NCBI RefSeq assembly: GCF_008831285.2
Contig: NC_045139.1
Coordinates: 23,664,412-23,728,411, forward strand
Length of the DNA: 64,000 nucleotides
Source of the DNA: Nymphaea colorata
Taxonomy: Eukaryota > Streptophyta > Magnoliopsida > Nymphaeales > Nymphaeaceae
Reading direction: 5' to 3'
The translations under genes were made by a program, and so were the position numbers. Below, piece by piece: positions 47,080 through 57,964 of this stretch (positions are counted from its first letter, which is position 1; each line of letters begins with the position of its first letter). The notes beneath the pieces were generated by a model. The model did not search any database. It was given only the letters and a program-made list of their open reading frames with translations, and was not told the origin of the DNA.

Positions 47080-48266
47080 AAAAAATAAGAATTCAAAGTT
47101 TAAGCAAACAGAACAACACATTCATGAGTCCAAAAAAAGAAAAGAATAAAAACCTAATTTTCGGACAGAAATGGACTTGGTTAACATTGAGCATGTCCAA
47201 AAAAAAAGAAGGATATGGTCCTGGGTATGTTGATCGTACTCGGGATGTAGCATGGGCATACCGGTACCCGTACCGATGACGTACCCATATGGGTATGGAT
47301 ACTGCTCCATAAAAGCAATACCTGTTTGACTTAGCACAATGGTTATGTTCCACAAAATTGATTTTCAGATCTTTGATCATGTGCTCTACAAGATGCATGT
47401 GGTTGTGCATAGATGCTTGCTAGGTCATTTTAGATAATGAAAAAATATATCAATATAAACTTTCCATCATGAATATGTGCTTCAATAGGCAAGCGTGTCA
47501 ACTAGTACTTTTGAGTTTTGATATCTGAGCTTCTATTTATAAACCGAAATTTATAAACTCAAATTGCATTCTTTAGATGATTGTTTTGGATTCATCCAGG
47601 AAACCGGGATCCAGGGGTTATGGTTGGTCTTTGTGAAGTAATGAATACTTATCTTAGGTTTGTATCAGACAGCCACACAGCCAAAAGAGAAAATTTTAGA
47701 CTGAGGAGGAGGAAGACAAATAAGACACAGTTTGGTCCTCTTTTTGACTTTTTTTTTGTCCTTGGTGTTTCTTTCTTGTTTCTGTTGCATAAATGTTTGG
47801 GTTTTGAGAATGCTTCCATTTTGATTCTTGATAGTGATGGCATTTCAGTCTTTTGAAGACCAATTGTGTGCAATTGGAATGTACATTTTCCTTGTACTCT
47901 TTTGCTTGTTAGGCACATTGGATTGGATGAATCCTTTTGGCTGTTGTGAAGTCTGTCTCTTTATTGTGTGAACTGGCACACAGTCCCATGAACAGGGTGC
48001 TCATGTTTTTTCATATTGATGAAATGCAGACATATGATTTTCTGGCTTTGTGTATTTGGAGCAAAATTCTCATTTGCCTATTTCCTCCAGGAAAGTAAAA
48101 GCATATACCAATTGCTAACTGGTCGATGATGGTTCTTCTGTTTATGTTTCATCTTTCTGACTGTTTCCTTTCCAACATATGCAGATAAGGCCATTGGTCA
48201 ATCCTACAAAAGTTATTATAAATCTTAATGGGCTAGAGTATTCGTGGCATGATCTTGTATCAAAAC

Positions 48267-51200
48267 GTGAGTTTTTGCTGCCTTTGTCTAGTCATAAAAT
48301 ACTTTCAAGGGATTAAACTAGGAAGGTAAAATGTTCTTGTGGCCTGCATAAGCTCACATGCCTAACAACAATGGAAACAATGCATCTGACATCCCAATGT
48401 TGAAGATTGCTGCTCTTTTCCTGAATCCTTTCCTGCAGGCCTCATGATATGATAGTTCATCACTGATGTTGTTTCTGTTGTTTTCTGCTGCTAAGCAGGC
48501 TGCAGGCCAATTTCTCTCTGATTAATTTGTTATTGTATAAGTATTTTGTTCCACATACATGCTCACTCTAAGTGCTTCTGAATTTGGCTATTTTTGAATA
48601 ATTTTGGGAGACAGTTCACACTAAATTCATACTTTGATTTCATTTTTCTTTTCTGATGGTTACATTTCATGATGATTTTTTGGCAAGTACTAGAGTTTCT
48701 TGATTATTATAAACTTGAGCATTTTGTACTCTGGTATTCTTTTGCCTTTAAGAAACTTTTTTTTTTTGACAATTGACTTCAATTAGCTTGTGAAATTGAA
48801 GTTTATGATCATGTAAATAGGGCACAAGACTCATCAAACTTTGCTGGATAGTCGTACATTTAGAGTCTAACAGAGTCCAATCCCGTAGTTGTCATTATCA
48901 TGCACTTGATGATTTTACAAAACCCACCACATAGGATTGGTTTATCCTGGGCTTCCTTTAGGGAAAGATAAGAGCTTAACCTAAACCATTTGTAAAACTT
49001 TCAATCAGTTGGGGACTCAAACATTTATGGAAAATCGTCAATATTAAACCAACCTTTCATATAGAAGTCCCTAGGAGAGTTCGTGAAGTTCATTTTTCTA
49101 CCCAACCACCCTATGCTATTTTGCATTCACCCTCTTCTTTAGAGTAGAATTCCTTCTTCTTGGTGATATACCATTTGATGTTAAGATTTTTTGTAAAAGT
49201 GATAATTTTGAGTTTTGCTTAAAAACATTTTAAAAGTGTCTTCTCACACAATGATGTGACTTTTCTTTATTCTTAGTACCTCCTTGAGCAAAAGGATAAA
49301 ATTTCAAATTTTTGACGCCAAACAATAGAAGAGGAAAATTGAAAAGATCTTGAATATGAGCAGTAAGAAAAGGTCCTGTGAAGTTGAGAAAGTCGAGACT
49401 AGGAAATGCTATTGACTCTGGTAATCAAGCATTTGCAAGGATTTAGCAAGAAGATATCTTGAGAGAGAAGCCAAAATCCTTTGTAAGATCTTGTGGCAGG
49501 TAGCAAAATGAGAGTTGAGAGATTGGCTCGGGGCTTGTGTAGTCGTTCCTCTGGGTCAGTAATCAAGAGTACCGGGTAGGCATATAGGTGATTTATGTCT
49601 ATACCGCGAAAATAACGACTTATGAACCTTTGGCTCATCGAAAACCCACAAGGTGAAGCGGGTTGGATATGCGACAAAGCTACACATAACCACCAAAGCG
49701 GTGGAGCTTCGTAGTAGCCTTTGGGGTGGTGAGGTATTCCCTCAAAGGTGAAGGTCGGCCTAAAAAAAAAAATCAAGGAAAAAAAATTTAAAGGAAAAAG
49801 CTGAATGCAAAAGAAAGAAAGAAAAAAAAAGAGGAAAAAAAAAAACAAAAGGTGTTTGCCAAGAGATGAAAGGCATGAAGGCTGAACTCGCAGGAATCGA
49901 ATGTGAAAATCTTTGGTAGATGTGCGGTCCTAGGGTCAATATCTTCTCCTATTTTTGATTACCTAAGATGTCGAGGATGATTTCTTTATGTTCATATTTT
50001 GGAAATTGAAAGGCATCCCTTCTAGAGATTTGACGACATTGACGCGAAATGAATCCTAATGCTTGTACGGTAGGTGCTATGTGTAAATGAAGGCCATATT
50101 ATTTGCACAGCACGAACACTCATGCTTATTAGTTAAATTGATCGTTTTTGAACTATTTCAAACTAAAAACTTGACATCTCTGGTCATAGGAGGAAGTAAC
50201 CAATCTCCTTTGGTCTTGAAATATGTTTGTCATTTCATTCCCAATCCCCTTTGGCCTTGAAAGATGTTGGCCATTCCATTACCAAACCATTAGTCCATTC
50301 ATGGAATAGATGAAACTCCTCGAACCTGGTCAACTCATGTTGAGTGTGACAAATTTCATAACCCAGACTTAGGGTTGAGTCTGTCGTGGAACACCTCTTA
50401 TCTCTTTTCAAAAGGACCAATCAATCTTGTAGCCCATTTTGAACTGTGACATTTTTGAAAGGTTCTATTCATCGAAGTTGCATGGGTTTTGGGTTTTATG
50501 TCCTCGGGTCCTTCATGGTTTTAGACGAGGATAATGCTTAGTTTCTCTTGTATCACGTTAGTGTCAGGTTAGTTGAATAGATTCTTTACTTAGCTATTGC
50601 ACATGTCCAGCGGTTAAGGTCATTGGTTTGATTTATATTCGGTAGGATCCTATTTTGATTTAGTTTGATTATTTAGTTTTGTTGAGTTGGGCAATTGTTT
50701 TCTGCTTTAATGGTTTCCTGCATAGTGTCATGTTTAGTTTTCACTTTCATTGTGACATGGGTTGTTTAGGTGCCTTTATTGTCTTAGGTTCTTGGTTTTC
50801 CTTTTTCAATGCCTTCACTTGTGTTGCAGACCGACTATCCCTCGGCACAACACGGGCCAAATAGGCTTGAAAAAGTCAGCCCGTGACAACTTTATTCTTT
50901 TGATTAATATAATCTGGTCAAATTCATGGGTGTGTGTCACATTCTGATGGTTTTTGAATTGCATATCATACATTGTTATGATACAATCATCTGTTTGCTA
51001 ACATGGAAGCCTACATTCTAAAAATATGCGAATCTATTTTGTTCACATCCAACTCGCTTATGATACAATCATGTGTTAATCTACATTTTAAAAATATGCC
51101 AAGGTTTGTCTCTAGAGTGGTAGACATGTTTTGTTTTCTCAGCTATTTCGGCAGGGAGAAGAAACTGAACTACTGGTTGGTTTGAACAGTGGAGGTAATT

Positions 51201-51516
51201 GTGCTTGAATTATTCTTTGCCTACTGTCATACTTTTTTTACTTTTGTTTTATTCCTCTTTCAATTTCCTGTTTCTTTCTTTTCTTTTCATAATGATTACT
51301 GTTATTTTGCACAGCTTATAGGTGAGGCAACTTTGGAGGTTCATGCCATAAGTGCCATTGTCCATCTCTCCTTTGATCATAAATTATTAGTGCAGAATCT
51401 AGCACTTCAGGCAAAAAAAAAAGAAAAGTGCTCTACAATGATATAATTGAAGTTGTTGAATCTGGTGGTTTTCTTAGTGTGCAATTTCTGGTCACTACTA
51501 TTTATTCTTGTTTTAG
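48267..51516. other. Non-coding insertion-like sequence between callose synthase and TIC110 fragments
   Basis: 49399-49848 is an open minus-strand frame of 149 codons, but it is made largely of a poly-T/A tract and shows no domain. 50200-50283 has two 41-bp tandem copies (CCAATCTCCTTTGGTCTTGA and CCAATCCCCTTTGGCCTTGA). At 51316-51415 an exon-like segment (CAG acceptor) reads LIGEATLEVHAISAIVHLSF then DHKLLVQNLALQ; it might be an upstream TIC110 exon but I cannot match it. Confidence 0.45.
50200..50283 (+). repeat. Two tandem copies of a 41-bp unit
   Basis: Starts at 50200 and 50241; each copy contains 'ctttgg(t/c)cttgaaa(t)atg' and 'catttcatt/ccattccatt'. Confidence 0.75.
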
Positions 51517-51986
51517 GTGGTAAACATAATGGATGGAAAAGTGGATGACCTGAAGCTTCATTATCGATCATATTTAATGCAAACTTTCTATAATGGGCAT
51601 ATTGAATAAAAAAAATTTTTGAGTTTACATTATGCAGTTTCTGGATGCATAGATTTCCAAAACATTTGTAGGTTATGCAAATAGGTGGAGGTCCTTAGTT
51701 GCAGCTTCCTTGCTTGTGCTTATAATCTTCTAACCTTTTTCTTTGTTCTTTTTCTATATGCAGCTTACTGCTTTGGACAATTCGAAGGATATATTTGGTT
51801 TAAACAAATCTAAAGCCAAAAGGATTATGCTTGAAGTTTTCTTTGTATTCTACCTTAGACGCTTTGAAAAGAATTTTCTCAAGGAGAATTGGAGAGCTTT
51901 CCTTCGCAGTGAACTGCGTTTTGATCCATTTCTTTCATCCAAAGATTCCTCCATGTATTTTTGTAAGGGCATCTGTAATTTTAGAA
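51517..51986 (+). pseudogene. TIC110 (fragment): TIC110 fragment (two exons)
   Basis: The first exon, after TTTTAG, encodes MDGKVDDLKLHYRSYLMQTF and ends at a stop after NGHIE. The second, after TATGCAG at 51763, encodes LTALDNSKDIFGLNKSKAKR, then IMLEVFFVFYLRRFEKNFLK and WRAFLRSELRFDP. This follows TIC110 (..R.MDDLKLLYRAYV, LAALNQLKNIFGLGKREAE, VYRRRL...AFLQNLCEELHFDP). TIC110 is the large stromal scaffold of the chloroplast inner-envelope import machinery. Similarity is moderate, suggesting an old or divergent copy. It has a premature stop, and the frame runs straight into the ~1-kb repeated segment beginning at 51987. Confidence 0.65.
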
Positions 51987-53014
51987 TTGCAGGTCAGCCC
52001 AACCCCCATGTTTATATGGGGGAATTCAGAGAAGATGTTGTACATGCATAACATGCATACATGAGACGTAAGTATTCTCTTTCCATGTTCAAAATGTATC
52101 ATGGCTTGGAACCTCACCGATAATCTATTCTTGCTTTTTCATAATGTTTTTATCTCAATATTGGTCATTGAAATTGTCCTCAAAGCTTACAAATTTTCTA
52201 AATGGAATCTTTTATGCACTGCAGCAATTATTTTGATGACATGTCCAACAGTTTCTATTTTTCATTGTTTATAGAAAACGGGGACTTGCATTTTGCCAGT
52301 ATCACTAGTTCTTCCCACTCCAAATCTGATCTCTTTTTATAAATTTAAGTGTGACTGGTTGAGCTTTCACATCAGTGAACTGGTTTTGACAAGTTCTTTT
52401 TTCTTGTACAAGATTACTTAACATTGCCTCACATGAGCATGATCTCTGTCCTCATTTGATTTTACTGTGATAAGATACATCTCTTAAGATCACATGGACT
52501 TCTTGGAATGAGTTTTAGCTTTTATCCCATGCATTTGATGTGAGTGCTCTGATCGACACATCTTCGTTTGTGTTAAAATCTGGTACTTTTGATCTTCGAT
52601 ATGTATGTTCTTGTTCAGATGGGAGAAACTTGGTAATAGTCTTCTACTTGGATATGACTTCTGGTATCAGCCCTGACACAAGACCATGATTAGTTCATCA
52701 TGGGGAGCACCAAAAGCTTTTACAAAAGGATTCAGTCTCCAACATGTAGAAGATGGTTGTTATGAAGACATCTACATGTATACAGCTGGCCCGATGGTGA
52801 ACTGAAACAGACTGGACCTTGGTAACTCAGATCTCCTACCTTTGGAGGTTAGTGTCAAATATCGTCGGCCTGAAAAGTGCACCCTATGCTTGATATGATC
52901 ATCTATTGTAGTGGCTATTACTTATGACTAGTTTGATACTGTCATGCAGATTCTATACTGATTACGTTGGGTTTGCATTAAGTAGCAACATTATTAGGTT
53001 TTTCTAGACTCCGA
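51987..53014 (+). repeat. Direct repeat of >=1,024 bp, copy 1
   Basis: Starts TTGCAGGTCAGCCCAACCCC and matches 62977-64000 at about 99%: roughly eight to ten substitutions and two small indels (an extra C near the start of copy 2; about 5 bp missing in a T-rich run). It carries an SBP exon. The match runs to the window edge, so the true 3' limit is unknown. Confidence 0.95.
52619..52847 (+). pseudogene. SBP1 (fragment): Selenium-binding protein exon, copy 1
   Basis: After TTCAG the exon encodes WEKLGNSLLLGYDFWYQP, a stop, then HKTMISSSWGAPKAFTKGFS and LQHVEDGCYEDIYMYT. Frameshifted pieces SWPDGELKQT and LDLGNSDLLPLE follow, up to GAG|GTTAGT. This matches plant selenium-binding protein 1 (RWEKPGHSPL.GYDFWYQPRHKTMIS.SWGAPKAF.KGFN.QHV). 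SBPs are cytosolic proteins related to methanethiol oxidase. The stop is consistent with CGA to TGA at the Arg of YQPRH. A later SBP exon follows at 55103-55267. Confidence 0.88.
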
Positions 53015-53081
53015 GTGGATCTGGGGCCATGAGGTACCATTTCCTGATGCTCACGTTACTTTAAGTGTGCATATGTGAGTA

Positions 53082-53230
53082 GGCCTGGGCGCCGGGTCGG
53101 GTCACCGGTGGGTAACCGGTACCTGGCCTGACAGGGGCCTGGTTCCGGGCCGTAATTTGCGAATGTCGGGCTTTCGCTCGTTGCGCCCGGCCCGGCCCGA
53201 CGTTAAAATGGGCCGGGTCCTGGTTTTATG
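53082..53230 (+). mobile_element. GGGCC-rich hAT-like element end
   Basis: GCCTGGGCGCCGGGTCGGGT followed by GGGTAACCGGTACC and later GCCCGGCCCGGCCCGACG. It resembles the reverse complement of 475-570. The rest of the element probably extends into 53230-53450, but its far end is not clear. It lies between an SBP exon and PRL1 exons. Confidence 0.5.
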
Positions 53231-53568
53231 TGGGGGCCCGATTGTGCTTAGGTCGAGTCTTGACTCTCGACCTAATTGCTAATTCTCTTAACTTTCCCTT
53301 TTCATTTGAAAGGGAGAGGGGTGCGCCTGCGCTGCTCACTGTTGTGCCTATCCACGGACCACCGTTCGCCGTCGTCATCGCTGCCGTCGCACTGCTGGTC
53401 CGTCACCGTCGTCGCATGCTTTCACAACATTAGCTGTGAACAGTAATCTTCTTGCCGTAGCTTTCTTCCCCCTTTCTCTTCTTTCCTCTTCGAATCTTCT
53501 TTTACTGTTTTTGAAGTTTTTTTTTTGGGTTACCTTGGTGCTTCACCTTTTATTTTGCAATCGATCAG

Positions 53569-54272
53569 ATATGGTCTGCTGGAACTGGAAAGCTTAAGTT
53601 GACCTTAACAGGACACATTGAGCAAGATACGTGGTAAGCTTTGATAGTTATTGCATATATTTTTTGCTGGCATGCGGATGCTTTTGATAATTAGCTTATT
53701 TAATGGACAATTAAATTTAACTGGAATGATCTGATAACTGATTTTCACCACAGGTCTTGCTGTAAGTGTTCGACATCCTTACATGTTCTCTGCTGGTGAT
53801 GATAAGCAGGTTAAGTGTTGGGACCTTGAACAAAACAAGGTATGGAATGTGGCAACCTCTAATTCTAAATTTACAAAATTTTCAGTTTCTTGTCAATGTC
53901 CCCGTCACACAAACCATTTTTTTCTTTCTTCTGGTCGAGTGGAATGTTAAAAGTAAGATTGCCATCCATGCAACAGGTTATCAGATCATACCATGGTCAT
54001 TTAAGTGGTGTGTACTGCCTAGCTCTTCATCCTACTCTTGACATTTTGGTTACGGGTGGCCGAGATTCTGTTTGTCGTGTATGGGCTATTCTTTTTTAAT
54101 GTAAACTTTTGTGGAACAGTTCTTTTCCCGCTCCTTGTTCATGTCATCTCTTGGAATCTGAGGTACTCTTTTTTATTTTTTTTTCCAGGTTTGGGACATA
54201 CGAACCAAAGCACAAAGTTTTGCTCTATCACGGCATGAAAACACAGTTTGCTCTGTTTTCACACAAGCTGTG
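53569..54272 (+). pseudogene. PRL1 (fragment): PRL1 (WD40) fragment of four exons
   Basis: Exons 53569-53633, 53754-53839, 53977-54078 and 54189-54272 encode IWSAGTGKLKLTLTGHIEQD, then [20 protein letters not shown] and CWDLEQNK, then [20 protein letters not shown] and [14 protein letters not shown], then VWDIRTKAQSFALSRHENTV and CSVFTQAV. This is the WD40 part of PLEIOTROPIC REGULATORY LOCUS 1, a nuclear component of the MOS4-associated/Prp19 spliceosome complex. Intron positions look native. Defects: the first exon ends QDTW instead of QVRG with a frame shift at the junction, and the remaining WD repeats and the N-terminal region are missing. Confidence 0.92.
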
Positions 54273-55102
54273 GTATGGTCCTTTGCACAAAAGCATCTAC
54301 TTGTTATGATTGGTAGGGCTTTCCTTGTGAAATGTGAACTGTAGAATGTTTGCCAGCTTATGCCATGAGTTGAACTTAGACTCCTGCTTTTCTGCACACA
54401 GTGCTGTATTTTCATTAGCTTGAAACAGAAAGTCTTGAGTTGAGGCTGCCTTATCATTTTGAACTAAATTTATGTCTATATTCAGTGTTGTTTTCCATTT
54501 TTTTGCTCCTTGGTTGCTCAAATCTGGTAACTTGGTGTGCATATCCTCCAGACTGTGATTACTTACACTGTCACCTATTTTTGAAAGAATTTACCAAAAA
54601 TTCACTAGAGTTTACCAAAAATTTAAAAGTTATGCTTATAAATTGTACTTAATAGTGCATGATTATGCAGTTTTAGCTTTTGGCTTTGGTTCTAGTCAGT
54701 CCTTTCGTGTTAGTGTCATTCTTCCCTTTTGGACACCCTAAAATGCCTAGACATCATACCAACTGAAACCACGGTTGTCATGTAGTTCGTAGTGTTTGGC
54801 CATGAAACCATGGACCCAATGTCTGGACTGATATGCATAATAGCCATTTTACCCACTCAAAAGGTGGAAAGAAAGTACTATTGGCCATGAAATCTAATTG
54901 TAGATTTAGTTTCTGTCGTTCTCTATGTTTAACTTTGATATATGAGAAAATTGCAGTGGCAGTATACAAAAGAAAACAGCTCAATGGTGTGCAAGTTCTT
55001 CCTTCCACGTAGATGCAAAACATAACCATGATCTCTCTTTCATGTGCTGTGGTGATATGACTCTGTCATCCATTGGATGATTTTGCCACTTTGTTATTGT
55101 AG
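54273..55102. other. Non-coding spacer between PRL1 and SBP fragments
   Basis: Intron-like T-rich sequence. A short duplication, 'gaatttaccaaaaattcac' then 'gagtttaccaaaaatttaa', lies near 54587-54620. Confidence 0.5.
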
Positions 55103-55267
55103 GTGACTAACTCGCTCTTTAGCACATGGGATCGGCAATTCTATCCGAAGATCTTGTAGGAGGGCTCACATATGTTGCAGATTGACGTGGACACAAAGAA
55201 GGGTGGATTGAAGCTGAATCCAAACTTCTTTGTATATTTTGGGCTTGAACATGATGGTCCTATTTAG
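55103..55267 (+). pseudogene. SBP1 (fragment): Selenium-binding protein later exon
   Basis: After TTGTAG the segment encodes VTNSLFSTWDRQFYPKIL, a stop, [20 protein letters not shown] and [14 protein letters not shown], then stops. This matches the SBP segment YVTNSLFSAWDRQFYPE..EKGSHM.QIDVDTEKGGL.INPNFFVDFG.EPDGP. It lies downstream of the 52619-52847 exon in the native order, but several middle exons are missing and PRL1 fragments sit between. Two in-frame stops confirm loss of function. Confidence 0.9.
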
Positions 55268-55664
55268 GGTTGACTTCATGGCTGTTTGAGAATAAATGAG
55301 ATGAGAACGAAAATAAGATGCATATTCAAACAAGAGTGCCCATTATGTTGAAGTACCACATGGGAATTGCTCAAGAAGCAGAACGCCTTGGATTAATTTG
55401 GAGAATTCAAAGAGGTGGCATGTCAACGTTGTAGATAAGTTCTTAAATACAAGAGTAGATGTCTTTGTTGCATGTTCTCCCTCCGTCGCATGTTTTCCCT
55501 CCTTCATGGATGAAAAATGTTTCCCATCAAAGAAATGACGGCTAAAATTTTACCCCAATTCTCTTTTTTTGTCCCACACCATCCTAGAAAGAGGACAAAA
55601 ATATGGATTGGGTTGTGGGCCACTTGAGTACAGAGTCAAGAACGGAATGCAGCGAAACTAGCCC

Positions 55665-56575
55665 ACCTATATCTATATTGAATTATTTTCGGTATTGAAA
55701 GTACAAGTTCATTTGAATATACAAATAATATTTAAGACATTTATTTGATCCCTTATAGTTAATGCAACGTGTTTAACTTGTTGTCATATCTATTTTGAAT
55801 GATTTAAGGTATTGAAATCACAAGTTCGCATGAATATGAATTAGATTTTAGTCATTCATTTGCCCCACTATAATTAATCCAAGGAAATCAATTTGTTGTT
55901 ATATTTATATTGAATGATTGAAAGAATTGAAATCATAAATTTATGTGCACACAAATGGGATTTAAGCCATTCATTTGATCCATTATAGTTAATCCAATGA
56001 GTTGAACTTATGATTTAAGAGATTGAAATCATGACTTTGTATGAAAACGATTAGGATTTAAGCCACTCATTTGATCATTTATCTTAAACTAACATGTTTA
56101 ACTTGTTGTTACTTATATATTGAATGATCCATGGGATCGAAATCACAAAAGCTTAAGTTTGTTTGAATATGAATCGTATTTAAATCATTCATTTGATCCC
56201 TTATAGTTAATCCAATGAGTTTAACTCATTATAAAATCTATGTTGAATAATTTTAGGGATTGAAAATACATGTTCTTATGAATATAAATTATTATTTAAG
56301 TCATTCATTTGATCTCTCATAGTTAATGCTATACGTTTAACTTGTTGTCATATCCATATTGAATGATATAGGGGATTGAAATTACAAATTCGCATGAATA
56401 TGAATGGGATTATGGCCATTCATGGCCCAATTAGAGTTAATCCAACAAGATCAACTTGTTACATTTATATTGAACAATTGAAGGGATTGAAATCATAAGT
56501 TCGTATGAACAAAAATGAGATTTAAGTTATTCATTTGATCCATTATAGTTAATCAAATGAGTTGAACTTATTGTT
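55665..56575 (+). repeat. Satellite-like array: about 8 copies of a ~115-bp unit
   Basis: The anchor 'tcatttgatccnttatagtt' occurs at about 55746, 55861, 55976, 56072, 56194, 56310, 56423 and 56536, giving spacings of 115, 115, 96, 122, 116, 113 and 113 bp. Each unit also has a 'gggattgaaatcacaagttcg' type phrase and 'catgaatatgaatgggattt'. Units are diverged, so the array is not recent. No coding potential. Confidence 0.88.
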
Positions 56576-56786
56576 ACTATTATGTACAGTATATCTATTG
56601 TATATACATATATATAGTAGTATATAATTGTATGCAACACAATATGTATTACGTGTTATTAAATGTGTGGCCATTTCACATTTTGTGGCAGCTTAGTTTC
56701 ATAGCTGTATCTTTTCATCAATTTTTTGTCTTGCAGATAACCATAATGCTTTGACAGTTGCAAGTTTATGAGGCCCAGTTATTGCG

Positions 56787-57964
56787 GTAAGGCATGTTTA
56801 TGATATTAAGAGTCACTGGTTCCTTGTGTACATATAAGGCATCGAGGTTGAACTTGATTGCTTTCGGAACAAATGACTCGTCTAGATGAACTTTGATTCC
56901 TTTGCATGTTGCATTCCTAAAACTCTGGACATTACTTGAAAAGAAGGAATATTCAGATGGCCTTCCTCCAGTAATGTGTCATGGTGCTTGTGTTCAAGTT
57001 TTTGGATATTGTGTTGAAGGTTTTGGAATATCTGTCATGTAATTTCACATGTTTCGATTCAACTTAATGTGTTGCTGCATACACCTTTACTTGTGGATAC
57101 ATGATTGAGGGTGAGGTTTCAGGGCAAGCAGATGCATGGACAGGTAAGTGTGTCCTTGGAAATGTCGTGTACACGTGTTTTGCTATTGGGCATGGCCAGG
57201 TGTAGCACAGATCTGGCAAGCAGCTGCAGCATGGTTGCAAGGTTAAAGCAGCTACTATAGGTGGTCATAGCCAATGTGCAGTCTCCTGGATTGTGCGTGT
57301 TGGAGGGTGGCAGCTGTGGGCTGCCTCTTGGTTGTCGATGTTTAGTGGAGAGGCTTTTCCTAATCCAGAATCTCACACTGCTACGCTGTGGTTGCAGGTT
57401 GAAGACCTACTCGTTCAATGGCTGGACTGGCCACCGTTAGTGGGGATTGACATAGAAATAAAGGAATAGATTGTTAGAAATCATCACTAGATTAAGAGAA
57501 GGACAATTTCAATTTGTTCATTTTATTAAGAATAGCCTCCAAAGGGTGGGTTTACATTGTTTGTTTATACTGGAAGAAGGATATTTGACAATTCAAGATG
57601 AAGCAAGAAAAATCTTAAAGGATGCCTTCCGCCTCAGGTGCAGGTATCTTCTTTGGTGTGCTATTGTCACTGGCCCTTTGAGAGAGATGGTTCTAGCCCG
57701 TCAAATAGTCAGTCTAGTATTTGGAGCACAGACTATATGGAATAGATTAAGAAATATTTAAACTATGATTCATACCTACTATTCATACCTCGTGATCGGC
57801 CTCCAACTGCTATTGTTTTTTTCAATTAACTTTTCAATGAGGCATTTCAGAAATCGAGCCACCTTTTCCCTTCAGAATCACGCTTAGTTTTGCTTAGTTT
57901 GAGCTGTGCGAGGGATAGGACAAGTATTTCTATGGATTCTTAGTTATTATATAGTGTTGTATCT
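56787..57964. other. Non-coding sequence with an unassigned 96-codon frame
   Basis: 57471-57761 (+) is open for 96 codons (LEIITRLREGQFQFVHFIKN, later YLTIQDEARKILKDAF). It resembles a real protein in composition, but I cannot place it in a family. No splice context or promoter is evident. The rest shows nothing. Confidence 0.35.

Larger units (their letters stand above)
46005..56786 (+). pseudogene. GSL/CalS (fragment): Callose synthase (GSL8/GSL10-like) pseudogene, interrupted by other gene fragments
   Basis: Recognised exons: 46005-46109 (GLTILAFNKGKFNSKTLNDL, LSLGPTFVIMKFFER), 46215-46334 (VLDIVMMYGAYSTTRRL, then RILLRFLWFGVASAFVSYLY), 46748-46800 (ERHYVGRGMYERTTDFI), 48185-48266 (IRPLVNPTKVIINLNGLEYS, WHDLVSK) and 56737-56786 (NHNALTVASL, stop, GPVIA). 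Their order matches the central membrane part of callose synthase, the plasma-membrane 1,3-beta-glucan synthase; the wording is nearest the CalS9/CalS10 (GSL10/GSL8) group. Defects: a frame discrepancy at the first exon junction, a stop and deletion after TTRRL, absence of the exon between DFI and IRPLV, and TGG to TGA in the last exon. The interval 48267-56736 holds fragments of TIC110, SBP and PRL1, so the pseudogene was split by later insertions or assembled from pieces. Confidence 0.87.

Noticed and set aside
49399-49848. 149-codon minus-strand open frame
   Set aside because: Begins in a long poly-T/phenylalanine run, has no domain and lies in insertion-like sequence between gene fragments.
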